DNA of 64,000 bases. Source: Salinicola corii (GTDB taxonomy: Bacteria > Pseudomonadota > Gammaproteobacteria > Pseudomonadales > Halomonadaceae). Below, one piece after another: positions 42,962-51,604 of the stretch; positions within the stretch are counted from its first letter, which is position 1; each line of letters opens with the position of its first letter. Below the pieces are notes generated by a model that ran no database searches, was not told the DNA's origin, and saw nothing but the letters and a program-made list of their open reading frames with translations. Both the position numbers and the translations under genes were made by a program. Location of the stretch: the NCBI RefSeq assembly GCF_008298015.1, contig NZ_VTPX01000009.1, forward strand, positions 62,001 through 126,000, written 5' to 3'.

Positions 42962-43933
42962 ATGCGAGCCCCGTCCATGCCCCCTCTGCAGTCGACCTTG
43001 ACGCTAGCCGACGATGTCATCGTTGCCGATCTGTTCAGCGTGCGTGACTGCCTGCGTTGGGCAACCAGCGAATTCCACGCCCACCGTCTCCATTTCGGGC
43101 ACGGCACCGACAGCGCCTGGGACGAAGCGGTGGCGCTGGTGCTGGGGGCGCTGCACCTGCCCTGGGACGTCGATCCGGCGGTGCTCGACTCGCGCTTGCT
43201 GGGCGTCGAACGCGGACGTATCGTCGCGCTGGTGCGAAGTCGGATCGAGACGCGCCGGCCGCTGCCGTATCTGCTCGGCGAGGCGTTCTTCGCCGGCTTC
43301 CCGTTCGAGGTCGACGAGCGGGTGCTGATTCCGCGCTCGCCGACCGCGGAGCTGATCGAACAGGGCTTTTCGGCCTGGTTCGAGGAGATGCCGCCGGCGC
43401 GCGTGCTCGATCTCTGCACCGGCTCCGGCTGTATGGGCATCGCCACCGCGCTCCACCTGCCGACCTGCGAGGTGGACCTGGTCGATATCAGCCCGGAGGC
43501 GCTGGAGGTGGCAAAAGCCAATATCGTGCGTCACGACGTCGGCCGGCGCGTGCGCGCCGTGGCCTCCGACCTGTTCGAGGGCGTCGCCGGGCAGCGCTAC
43601 GACCTGATCGTCAGCAATCCGCCCTACGTCGACAGTCGCGATCTGGCGGCGATGCCGGCGGAGTATCGCCACGAACCCGACCTGGCGCTGGGCGCCGGGC
43701 GAGACGGCCTGGACATTGTGCGGCGTATTCTGCGCGAGGCGCGGACCTATCTGAACGATGGCGGTATGCTGATCGTCGAGGTCGGCAACTCCCAGCGCCA
43801 TCTCGAGGCGGCGTTTCCCGAAGTGCCGTTTCTGTGGCTCGAGTTCGAGCGCGGCGGCGAGGGGGTGTTCGCGCTCGGTGCCGAGGATCTCGATGCCTAC
43901 GCGGACCACTTCGCCGCGTCCCGCCCGGCCTGA
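42962..43933 (+). CDS. prmB: Ribosomal protein L3 N5-glutamine methyltransferase
   Basis: 323 residues from ATG 42962; ATG 42977 (MPPLQSTL) is equally possible, as neither has a clear ribosome-binding site. Methylates a glutamine of ribosomal protein L3. The N-terminal helical domain precedes the SAM domain: VLDLCTGSGCMGIATA, VDLVDISPEALEVA and the glutamine-binding SNPPYVD. Order prmB-aroC is standard in gammaproteobacteria; the two are 35 bases apart and probably co-transcribed. Confidence 0.95.
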   Translation: MRAPSMPPLQSTLTLADDVIVADLFSVRDCLRWATSEFHAHRLHFGHGTDSAWDEAVALVLGALHLPWDVDPAVLDSRLLGVERGRIVALVRSRIETRRPLPYLLGEAFFAGFPFEVDERVLIPRSPTAELIEQGFSAWFEEMPPARVLDLCTGSGCMGIATALHLPTCEVDLVDISPEALEVAKANIVRHDVGRRVRAVASDLFEGVAGQRYDLIVSNPPYVDSRDLAAMPAEYRHEPDLALGAGRDGLDIVRRILREARTYLNDGGMLIVEVGNSQRHLEAAFPEVPFLWLEFERGGEGVFALGAEDLDAYADHFAASRPA

Positions 43934-43968
43934 ACCTGAATCTTTCGTCCATTTCCTGAGGATCGCGC

Positions 43969-45060
43969 ATGTCCGGCAACACCTTCGGCAAACTGTTCAC
44001 CGTCACCACTTTCGGTGAGAGTCACGGCCCTGCACTGGGTGCCATCGTCGACGGCTGCCCGCCGGGGCTCGAGCTCAGCGAGGCGGATCTGCAGCGCGAC
44101 CTGGATCGCCGCCGACCGGGTTCTTCTCGCCATACCACCCAGCGCCGCGAGCCGGATCAGGTCAAGATCCTGTCCGGCGTGTTCGAGGGCAGGACCACCG
44201 GCACGCCGATCGGACTGATGATCGAGAACACCGATCAGCGTTCCAAGGATTATTCCAAGATTGCCGAGCAGTTTCGCCCGGCCCACGCGGATTACACCTA
44301 TCACCACAAGTACGGGATTCGTGACTACCGTGGCGGCGGTCGCTCCAGTGCCCGCGAGACGGCGATGCGCGTGGCCGCCGGCGCCATCGCCAAGGCCTGG
44401 CTCTCGCAGCAGGGGATCCGCGTGCGCGGTTACATGAGCCAGCTCGGTCCCATCGAGATCGACTTCAAGAGCTGGGATGGCGTGGACGACAACCCGTTCT
44501 TCTGCCCGGATCCGGACAAGTTGCCTGAACTCGAGGCATACATGGATCAGCTACGCCGCGACCAGGATTCGGTGGGAGCCAGGATTACGGTCGTCGCCGA
44601 GGGCGTGCTGGTGGGGCTGGGCGAGCCGGTCTTCGATCGTCTGGACGCCGAGCTGGCACACGGGCTGATGAGCATCAACGCGGTGAAGGGGGTCGAGATC
44701 GGTGACGGCTTCGGTGTCGTGGCTCAACGTGGCAGCGAGCATCGCGATGAAATGACGCCGCAGGGGTTCCTCTCCAATCATGCCGGCGGCGTGCTTGGTG
44801 GCATCTCCAGCGGCCAGCCCATCGTCGCGCATCTGGCGCTCAAGCCGACTTCCAGCATTACCCGGCCGGGGCGCTCGATCGACGTTCACGGCGAGCCGGC
44901 GGAGGTCGTGACCAAGGGGCGTCACGATCCCTGTGTCGGTATCCGCGCCACGCCTATTGCCGAAGCGATGATGGCGCTGACGCTGATGGACCATCTGCTG
45001 CGCCATCGCGCCCAGAACGCCGACGTTCAGGTCGAGACACCGCGCCTTGACCAGATCTGA
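43969..45060 (+). CDS. aroC: Chorismate synthase
   Basis: 363 residues. Converts EPSP to chorismate with reduced FMN, the last shikimate step, supplying the trp genes further right. All three signatures are visible: [37 protein letters not shown] and [16 protein letters not shown], plus [18 protein letters not shown] 43969 follows GAGGA. The gene is convergent with the LysR gene; 15 bases separate the stops and no terminator is seen. Confidence 0.98.
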   Translation: MSGNTFGKLFTVTTFGESHGPALGAIVDGCPPGLELSEADLQRDLDRRRPGSSRHTTQRREPDQVKILSGVFEGRTTGTPIGLMIENTDQRSKDYSKIAEQFRPAHADYTYHHKYGIRDYRGGGRSSARETAMRVAAGAIAKAWLSQQGIRVRGYMSQLGPIEIDFKSWDGVDDNPFFCPDPDKLPELEAYMDQLRRDQDSVGARITVVAEGVLVGLGEPVFDRLDAELAHGLMSINAVKGVEIGDGFGVVAQRGSEHRDEMTPQGFLSNHAGGVLGGISSGQPIVAHLALKPTSSITRPGRSIDVHGEPAEVVTKGRHDPCVGIRATPIAEAMMALTLMDHLLRHRAQNADVQVETPRLDQI

Positions 45061-45075
45061 GAAGCCGCCTCGGCG

Positions 45076-45954
45076 CTAACCTGCCTTCCTTGCGGCTTCC
45101 AGTTCCGCGATCATCGCGCGCCCGGCGTTGGAGAGCGTGCGCTCCCGGTGGACCAGATACCCGAGCCGTCGCTCGATGGGCGGGTGCGCCACCGGCAGTA
45201 CCGCGATCTCCTCGTCGATCATGCTCTCCGGAAGCACGCTCCAGCCCAGCCCGATGCCGGCCATCATCTTCAGCGTCTCCAGGTAGTTGGTGGAGAGCGC
45301 CACATCGATTGCCAGACCGGCCCGATTGAACGAATCCACCACGATGTCGCGCGTGAACGTGAGCGGACCCGGCAGTACTGCCGGGTAGTCCACCAGCGTC
45401 GACAACGGCAGCTCGCTGCGCGTCGTCAGCGGGTGTCCGGGCGCGGCGACGAAGCGCAGCTGATCGATCCACACCGGTACCGAATCCACCTGAGGATTGG
45501 GACGAGGCGACAGCGTCACGACAGCCAGTTCGATCTCGCCGGCCACGACGCCGTGGTAGGCCTGCTCGGAATCGAGAAAGCGCAGGTCCAGGTCGACGTC
45601 CGGGTAGCGCTGCGTGAAGGCCTTGAGAACCGGCGGCAATCGATGCAGACCGACGTGATGGCTGGTGGCGAGCGTCAGGCTGCCTTCGATGCTGCCACTC
45701 AGATTGCTCAAGGTGCGACGACTATCCTCTACCAGTTGCAGGATCTGGCGCGCACGTGGCAGCAACAGCCGGCCGGCCTCGGTCAGGCTGACCCGACGAT
45801 TGATGCGATCGAAGAGTTTGGCGCCGGTCTGGTGTTCCAGCGTGGCGATGCGTTTGCTGATCGCCGGCTGGGTGAGGTGGAGCTGCTCGCCGGCCAGCGA
45901 GAAAGAGGTTGTGTCGGCAACCGCGATAAAGGCTTGTAGGCTCTGGGTGTCCAT
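45076..45954 (-). CDS. LysR-family regulator divergent from leuCDB
   Basis: 292 residues. Winged helix-turn-helix at residues 1-60 (MDTQSLQAFIAVADTTSFSL, then QLHLTQPAISKRIATLE), and the effector domain thereafter (SLTLATSHHVGLHRLPPVL). LysR genes divergent from leuC are known in pseudomonads and relatives, and by position it probably activates leuCD-leuB in response to a pathway intermediate. A dyad at 45991-46010 is the likely target. Confidence 0.93.
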   Translation of the reverse strand: MDTQSLQAFIAVADTTSFSLAGEQLHLTQPAISKRIATLEHQTGAKLFDRINRRVSLTEAGRLLLPRARQILQLVEDSRRTLSNLSGSIEGSLTLATSHHVGLHRLPPVLKAFTQRYPDVDLDLRFLDSEQAYHGVVAGEIELAVVTLSPRPNPQVDSVPVWIDQLRFVAAPGHPLTTRSELPLSTLVDYPAVLPGPLTFTRDIVVDSFNRAGLAIDVALSTNYLETLKMMAGIGLGWSVLPESMIDEEIAVLPVAHPPIERRLGYLVHRERTLSNAGRAMIAELEAARKAG

Positions 45955-45990
45955 GACATCGATTTCCGGCAGATTAATTCATACATTCTG

Positions 45991-46010
45991 TTATGGAATC
46001 CAAAGCATAA
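45991..46010. promoter_or_regulatory. Candidate LysR-type binding dyad in the lysR-leuC region
   Basis: TTATG GAATCCAAAG CATAA: 5-bp inverted arms around 10 bases, a T-N11-A-type arrangement. It lies about 50-65 bases upstream of the expected leuC transcription start, the usual place for a LysR activator, and 37 bases from the LysR start codon. Confidence 0.55.
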
Positions 46011-46020
46011 TCAAGATGAA

Positions 46021-46050
46021 TTGATTTTATGTATGCGACCGCCGTATCTT
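46021..46050 (+). promoter_or_regulatory. Candidate leuC promoter
   Basis: TTGATT (46021-46026) and TATCTT (46045-46050) with an 18-base spacer; each hexamer matches 4 of 6 consensus bases, as expected for an activator-dependent promoter. The leader to leuC would be about 90 bases. Confidence 0.45.
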
Positions 46051-46147
46051 GGCTAACCAATCATTCGCGGCGTCACATGACGTCTCGATTCGCAAGCGTT
46101 ACGTCACAAAAGCTGCCTCAGACAGTGTGACGGAGGAGAGAACAGAC

Positions 46148-47602
46148 ATGGCAAGCCAGACGCTCTACGACAAGCTGTGGGCGCAGCACTTGGTGACCCA
46201 GCGCGACGACGGGTCGGCGCTGATCTACATCGATCGTCACCTGCTGCACGAGGTCACCTCGCCCCAGGCGTTCGAGGGGCTACGCCTGGCCGGCCGCAAA
46301 CCCTGGCGTCGCGACGCCAACCTGGCGACGCCGGATCACAACGTGCCGACCACGCTCAAGGAGCGCAGCGCCGGCAACGCCGGGATCCTCGACGACGTCT
46401 CTCGTATCCAGGTAGAGACCCTGGATGCCAACTGCGAGAGCTTCGATATCGAGGAGTTCCGGATCAACGACGAGCGCCAGGGCATCGTCCACGTGGTCGG
46501 GCCGGAGCAGGGCGCCACGCTGCCGGGCATGACGGTGGTCTGCGGCGATTCCCACACCGCCACCCACGGCGCCTTCGCGGCGCTCTCTCACGGCATCGGC
46601 ACCTCCGAGGTCGAGCACGTGCTCGCCACCCAGTGCCTGATCGCCCAGAAGATGAAGAACATGCAGGTGCGCGTCGAGGGCAAGCTGGGTCTCGGCGTCA
46701 CCGCCAAGGATATCGTGCTGGCGATCATCGGGCGTATCGGTACCGCCGGCGGCACCGGTTACGCCATCGAGTTCGCCGGCAGCGCGATTCGCGATCTCTC
46801 CATGGAGGGTCGCATGACGATCTGCAACATGGCGATCGAAGCCGGGGCCCGCGTCGGCCTGGTGGCGGTGGACGACAACACCATCGATTACCTGAAAGGA
46901 CGGCCCTTTGCCCCCGCGGCCGACCAGTGGCCGGCTGCTGTTGAGGCCTGGCGCGATCTGGTTTCCGACGACGGCGCGCATTTCGACAAGGTCGTCGAGC
47001 TCGACGCCGCCGAGATCGAACCCCAGGTGACCTGGGGAACCAGTCCGGAGATGGTCGTCAACGTCTCGGCGAGCGTGCCGGATCCGAACGACGCCGCCGA
47101 CGAGACCGTGACCCAGGGCATGACCCGGGCACTCGAATACATGGGGCTGTCCGCCGGACAGAAGATCACCGACATCCAGCTCGACAAGGTGTTCATCGGC
47201 TCCTGCACCAACTCGCGGATCGAGGATCTGCGCGAGGCCGCCAAGGTCGCCAAGGGCCGCAAGGTCGCCGACAACATCCAGCTGGCCATGGTGGTGCCGG
47301 GCTCCGGTCTGGTGAAACGGCTGGCTGAGGCGGAAGGACTCGACAGGATCTTTGTCGAGGCGGGCTTCGAGTGGCGCGAGCCGGGCTGTTCTATGTGCCT
47401 GGCGATGAACGCCGACAAGTTGGGCGCTGGCGAGCGCTGCGCGTCGACGTCCAACCGTAATTTCGAAGGTCGCCAGGGCTATGGTGGGCGCACCCATCTG
47501 GTGAGCCCGGCGATGGCGGCGGCGGCGGCCATCGAGGGGCATTTCGTCGATGTTCGCGAATACGACTATGACCGGGACAGTGCACGGGAGATGAGCGCAT
47601 GA
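46148..47602 (+). CDS. leuC: 3-isopropylmalate dehydratase large subunit
   Basis: 484 residues. With LeuD isomerises 2- to 3-isopropylmalate using a 4Fe-4S cluster. Cluster ligands are in FIGSCTNSR and [11 protein letters not shown], and the aconitase signature [20 protein letters not shown] is intact. ATG 46148 follows GGAGGAGAG. The stop overlaps the leuD start by four bases. It probably depends on the divergent LysR regulator. Confidence 0.98.
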   Translation: MASQTLYDKLWAQHLVTQRDDGSALIYIDRHLLHEVTSPQAFEGLRLAGRKPWRRDANLATPDHNVPTTLKERSAGNAGILDDVSRIQVETLDANCESFDIEEFRINDERQGIVHVVGPEQGATLPGMTVVCGDSHTATHGAFAALSHGIGTSEVEHVLATQCLIAQKMKNMQVRVEGKLGLGVTAKDIVLAIIGRIGTAGGTGYAIEFAGSAIRDLSMEGRMTICNMAIEAGARVGLVAVDDNTIDYLKGRPFAPAADQWPAAVEAWRDLVSDDGAHFDKVVELDAAEIEPQVTWGTSPEMVVNVSASVPDPNDAADETVTQGMTRALEYMGLSAGQKITDIQLDKVFIGSCTNSRIEDLREAAKVAKGRKVADNIQLAMVVPGSGLVKRLAEAEGLDRIFVEAGFEWREPGCSMCLAMNADKLGAGERCASTSNRNFEGRQGYGGRTHLVSPAMAAAAAIEGHFVDVREYDYDRDSAREMSA

Positions 47603-48243
47603 AGAAGTTCGAACGTCTGCAGGGTCTTGTCGCGCCGCTCGATCGCGCCAACGTTGATACCGACCTGATCATCCCCAAGCAGTTCTTGAAATCGATCAAG
47701 CGCACCGGATTCGGCCCCAACCTGTTCGACGAGTTGCGTTATCTCGACGAGGGCTATCCGGGCCAGGACGCGTCCAGCCGGCCGCTCAATCCGGATTTCG
47801 TGCTCAATCAGTCGCGTTATCGCGATGCGCAGGTATTGCTGGCAAGGCGTAACTTCGGCTGCGGCAGCTCGCGCGAGCACGCGCCCTGGGCGCTGGACGA
47901 CTTCGGTTTCCGCGTGGTGATCGCGCCGAGCTTCGCCGACATCTTCTACAACAACTCGTTCAAGAACGGGATCCTGTTGATCGCCCTCGACGAGACGACG
48001 GTCGACCGGTTGTTCCAGGAGACCGAAGCCAACGAGGGCTATCGTCTGGACATCGATCTCGCAGGACAGCAGGTGATCACGCCGAGCGGCGAGACGATCC
48101 CGTTCGAGGTCGATGCCTTCCGCAAACACTGCCTGCTGGAAGGGCTCGACGATATCGGCCTGACCCTCGAGCAGTCCGGGGCCATTCGAGACTTCGAAAG
48201 TCGCCATCGTCCGGCGAATCCCTGGCTGTTCCGGGATGTCTGA
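47599..48243 (+). CDS. leuD: 3-isopropylmalate dehydratase small subunit
   Basis: 214 residues, the swivel domain of the enzyme: [20 protein letters not shown], then [20 protein letters not shown] and [19 protein letters not shown]. Overlaps leuC (ATGA) and is itself overlapped by the downstream methyltransferase start (48236), showing strong translational coupling along the operon. Confidence 0.98.
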   Translation: MKKFERLQGLVAPLDRANVDTDLIIPKQFLKSIKRTGFGPNLFDELRYLDEGYPGQDASSRPLNPDFVLNQSRYRDAQVLLARRNFGCGSSREHAPWALDDFGFRVVIAPSFADIFYNNSFKNGILLIALDETTVDRLFQETEANEGYRLDIDLAGQQVITPSGETIPFEVDAFRKHCLLEGLDDIGLTLEQSGAIRDFESRHRPANPWLFRDV

Positions 48244-49012
48244 CGCGGAACGGCACAACGACCATAGCGCCGTGGTCGAGCGCCAGTTCGGCGCGCAGGC
48301 GGCGGCCTATCTGAGCAGTAGCGTGCATGCTCAGGGTGCCGAGTTCGTGCAGTTGCGGGAGCGTGTTGGGCGGCTCGACGCACCCCGCGTACTGGATCTT
48401 GGCTGTGGCGCCGGTCACGTGAGCTTCCAGGTTGCCGATCTGGCGGCGGAAGTCGTGGCCTATGATCTGTCGCCGCGGATGCTCGGCGTGGTTGCCGAAG
48501 CCGGCGGCGAACGCGGTTTCGGCAATATCCGCACGGTGCAGGGTGTTGCCGAGTCGCTGCCGTTCGCCGATCACAGTTTCGATGTCGTATGCAGTCGCTT
48601 TTCCGCCCACCACTGGCGCGACGTCGGGTTGGCGCTGCGCGAAGCGAGACGGGTCTTGAAGCCGGGTGGTCTGGCGGCATTCATCGATGTCGCGGCGTCC
48701 GAGCAGCCGCTGTTCGACAGTTTCCTGCAGACCATCGAGATGCTGCGCGATACCAGTCATGTACGCGACTACGCCCCGAGTGAATGGGCGCGGATGGTCG
48801 GCGAAGCAGGTCTCGTGATGACGTCCAGCTCGCGCCAGCGTCTGCGCCTGGATTTCGACACGTGGATTGCACGCATGCGTACGCCTGACGTGATGCGCGA
48901 TGCGATTCGCCATCTGCAGAGTCAGGTCGGTCAGGAGGTGCGAGACGCCTTCGAGATCAGCGACGACGGCGCGTTCAGTACCGATATGCTGGTGCTGTGG
49001 GCCACGAAGTGA
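48236..49012 (+). CDS. Class I SAM-dependent methyltransferase in the leu operon
   Basis: 258 residues, UbiE/YcgJ-like. Motif I is [18 protein letters not shown], motif II region [12 protein letters not shown], then [21 protein letters not shown] and [13 protein letters not shown]. It overlaps leuD by eight bases and ends 30 bases before leuB, an arrangement also known from Pseudomonas (a methyltransferase between leuD and leuB). No substrate is known; the histidine pair after the SFDVV motif is typical of small-molecule methyltransferases. Confidence 0.9.
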   Translation: MSDAERHNDHSAVVERQFGAQAAAYLSSSVHAQGAEFVQLRERVGRLDAPRVLDLGCGAGHVSFQVADLAAEVVAYDLSPRMLGVVAEAGGERGFGNIRTVQGVAESLPFADHSFDVVCSRFSAHHWRDVGLALREARRVLKPGGLAAFIDVAASEQPLFDSFLQTIEMLRDTSHVRDYAPSEWARMVGEAGLVMTSSSRQRLRLDFDTWIARMRTPDVMRDAIRHLQSQVGQEVRDAFEISDDGAFSTDMLVLWATK

Positions 49013-49042
49013 CAAATCAAGGAACACGCTTGAGGAAAACGC

Positions 49043-50122
49043 ATGAGCAAGAAGATTCTGGTTCTCCCCGGTGACGGCATCGGCCCGGAAATCACGGCAG
49101 AAGCGGTCAAGATTCTGAATGCGTGCCGCGACGCCGGCCTGGACGCCGAACTGGAAGAGGCGCTGGTTGGCGGTGCCGGTTTTGATGCCGAGGGGCACCC
49201 GCTGCCCGAGTCGACGCTGGCCAAGGCCAAGGCGGCCGATGCGATCCTGCTCGGCGCCGTGGGTGGGCCGAAGTGGGATACGCTCGAGGATCTGAGCAAA
49301 CGCCCCGAGAAAGGACTGCTGGGGTTGCGCAAGAACCTCAACCTGTTCGGCAACCTGCGTCCGGCGCTGCTCTACCCGCAGCTGGCCGAGGCGTCGACGC
49401 TGAAGCCGGAAGTGGTTTCCGGGCTCGACATCATGATCGTGCGCGAGCTGACCGGCGGCATCTACTTCGGTCAGCCTCGTGGCATCGAGGAGCGCAACGG
49501 CGAGCGGGTCGGTTTCAACACCTACGTCTACGCCGAATCCGAGATCGAACGCATCGGTCGCGTCGCCTTCGAGATGGCGCAGAAGCGCGGCAAGAAGCTC
49601 TGCTCGGTGGACAAGGCCAACGTGCTCGAAGTCACGATTCTGTGGCGCGAGGTGATGAACCGACTGGCGCCGGAATATCCCGACGTCGAGCTGACGCACA
49701 TGTACGTCGACAACGCTGCCATGCAGCTGGTGCGGGCGCCCAAGCAGTTCGACGTGGTGGTGACCGGCAACATGTTCGGCGACATTCTCTCCGACGCCGC
49801 CGCCATGCTGACCGGCTCCATCGGCATGCTGCCGTCGGCGTCGCTCAACGAGCGCCAGCAGGGCATGTACGAGCCGTGTCACGGTAGCGCGCCGGATATC
49901 GCCGGCCAGGGGCTGGCCAACCCGCTGGCGACGATTCTGTCGGTGGCGATGATGCTGCGCTATTCGCTGGGCGAGCCCCAACTCGCCGCTCGTATCGAGC
50001 GGGCGGTCGGCAAGGTGCTGGATCAGGGCCTGCGTACCGCCGACATCGCCTATCCGGGCACCCGTCAGGTCTCCACCAGCGAGATGGGCGATGCGGTGCT
50101 GGCGGCCTTCGCCGAGGCCTGA
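49043..50122 (+). CDS. leuB: 3-isopropylmalate dehydrogenase
   Basis: 359 residues. NAD-dependent oxidative decarboxylation of 3-isopropylmalate. Motifs: [18 protein letters not shown], the substrate arginines in [20 protein letters not shown] and [14 protein letters not shown], catalytic Y and K in [15 protein letters not shown] and VDKANVL, and the metal-binding [23 protein letters not shown] 49043 follows TGAGGAAAA. It completes the leuCD-leuB set, with leuA placed elsewhere in the window. Confidence 0.98.
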   Translation: MSKKILVLPGDGIGPEITAEAVKILNACRDAGLDAELEEALVGGAGFDAEGHPLPESTLAKAKAADAILLGAVGGPKWDTLEDLSKRPEKGLLGLRKNLNLFGNLRPALLYPQLAEASTLKPEVVSGLDIMIVRELTGGIYFGQPRGIEERNGERVGFNTYVYAESEIERIGRVAFEMAQKRGKKLCSVDKANVLEVTILWREVMNRLAPEYPDVELTHMYVDNAAMQLVRAPKQFDVVVTGNMFGDILSDAAAMLTGSIGMLPSASLNERQQGMYEPCHGSAPDIAGQGLANPLATILSVAMMLRYSLGEPQLAARIERAVGKVLDQGLRTADIAYPGTRQVSTSEMGDAVLAAFAEA

Positions 50123-50184
50123 GCGCGTTCGACGCAGCAACGCGGCTCACGGCGTATGGCGCAAACAGGCCTGTACCAATGCGC

Positions 50185-50190
50185 TATAAT
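50185..50190 (+). promoter_or_regulatory. Consensus -10 element upstream of asd
   Basis: A perfect TATAAT about 90 bases upstream of asd. No good -35 is present at 16-18 bases. Downstream, CGACGAC/GTCGTCG (about 50214-50237) can form a leader hairpin. Confidence 0.5.
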
Positions 50191-50278
50191 GCGCCTTCAA
50201 GATTGACAGGATGCGACGACTCGAACGGGTCGTCGTGTCGATTCAGGACATTCAAAAACGCTTCGGGGTACGCCAACT

Positions 50279-51394
50279 ATGTTGAAAGTCGGATTCGTCG
50301 GCTGGCGCGGGATGGTCGGTTCCGTGCTGATGCAGCGCATGCTGGACGACAACGATTTCGCCGGGCTCGAGCCGGTGTTCTTTTCCACCTCCCAGGCAGG
50401 CCAGGCCGGTCCCGACATCGGCGTCGACGTGCCGGCGTTGAAGGATGCCAACGACATCGAGTCGCTCAAGGCGATGGACGTGATCGTCACCTGCCAGGGC
50501 GGGGATTACACCGGCGCGGTCTATCAGCCGCTGCGCCAGGCGGGCTGGAAAGGCTACTGGATCGATGCGGCCAGCACCCTGCGCATGGCGGAGGAGTCGA
50601 CCATCGTGCTCGATCCGGTCAACCGTCACGTGATCGATGCCCAGCTTGCCAAGGGCGCCAGGACCTTCGTCGGTGGCAACTGTACCGTCAGTCTGATGCT
50701 GATGGGCCTCGGCGGTCTGTTCGAGGCCGGCCTGGTCGAATGGATGACCTCCATGACCTATCAGGCGGCCTCCGGTTCCGGGGCCAAGCACATGCGCGAA
50801 CTGCTGTCGCAGATGGGCGCGCTGCAGTCGGCCGTGGCCCGCGATCTCGCCACGCCATCGAGCGCGATTCTCGACATCGACCGCGATGTCACCGCCGCCA
50901 TGCGCGGCAGCGAATTCCCGGTCGACAACTTCGGCGCGCCGCTGGCCGGCAGCCTGTTGCCGTGGATCGACAAGGCAATGGACAGCGGCCAGAGCAAGGA
51001 GGAGTGGAAGGGCGGCGTCGAGACCAACAAGATTCTCGCCACCGGCAACAACCCGATCCCCATCGACGGCCTCTGTGTACGTATCGGCGCGATGCGCTCT
51101 CACAGCCAGGCCTTCACCATCAAGCTCAAGCAGGACGTGCCGATCGATGAGATCGAGGATCGTCTGGCCAAGCACAACGACTGGGTCCAGGTCGTCCCCA
51201 ACGACAAGGACGCCACGTTGCAGCATCTGACGCCGGCGGCCGTCAGCGGTACGCTGACAGTACCGGTGGGCCGACTGCGCAAACTGGCCATGGGCGGGGA
51301 ATACCTGACCGCGTTCAGCGTCGGCGACCAGCTATTGTGGGGTGCCGCCGAGCCGCTCAAGCGCATGCTCAAGATTCTTCGCGAGCAGGCGTGA
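50279..51394 (+). CDS. asd: Aspartate-semialdehyde dehydrogenase
   Basis: 371 residues, Gram-negative type. Reduces aspartyl phosphate in the path to lysine, methionine, threonine and diaminopimelate. It opens [18 protein letters not shown], and has the catalytic cysteine in [17 protein letters not shown] and the active-site histidine in [12 protein letters not shown]. The start ATG 50279 follows a weak CGGGGTA. A strong terminator ends it, so it is probably monocistronic. The usual neighbour usg is absent. Confidence 0.97.
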   Translation: MLKVGFVGWRGMVGSVLMQRMLDDNDFAGLEPVFFSTSQAGQAGPDIGVDVPALKDANDIESLKAMDVIVTCQGGDYTGAVYQPLRQAGWKGYWIDAASTLRMAEESTIVLDPVNRHVIDAQLAKGARTFVGGNCTVSLMLMGLGGLFEAGLVEWMTSMTYQAASGSGAKHMRELLSQMGALQSAVARDLATPSSAILDIDRDVTAAMRGSEFPVDNFGAPLAGSLLPWIDKAMDSGQSKEEWKGGVETNKILATGNNPIPIDGLCVRIGAMRSHSQAFTIKLKQDVPIDEIEDRLAKHNDWVQVVPNDKDATLQHLTPAAVSGTLTVPVGRLRKLAMGGEYLTAFSVGDQLLWGAAEPLKRMLKILREQA

Positions 51395-51437
51395 GCCCGC
51401 GCCAGTCACGGTAGCGTCTCGACCGAGACCATTATCG

Positions 51438-51469
51438 AGCCCCGTCGGTTCACGCCGGCGGGGCTTTTT
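51438..51469 (+). terminator. Terminator downstream of asd
   Basis: AGCCCCGTCGG (51438-51448), loop TTCACG, CCGGCGGGGCT (51455-51465) with one wobble pair, then TTTT. It lies 44 bases after the asd stop. Confidence 0.92.
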
Positions 51470-51604
51470 GCGGTGGTGCCGGACCCGGGGTTGGCTTGCC
51501 GCCGATCCGGTCTTGGTAACTGATGTGTTGCTGAATGTTAAAGTTCAATGCGCCGTTGCCGATGAGTGACTCGAGATTCACTCCAAGGCATTGGCGAGGG
51601 CACC

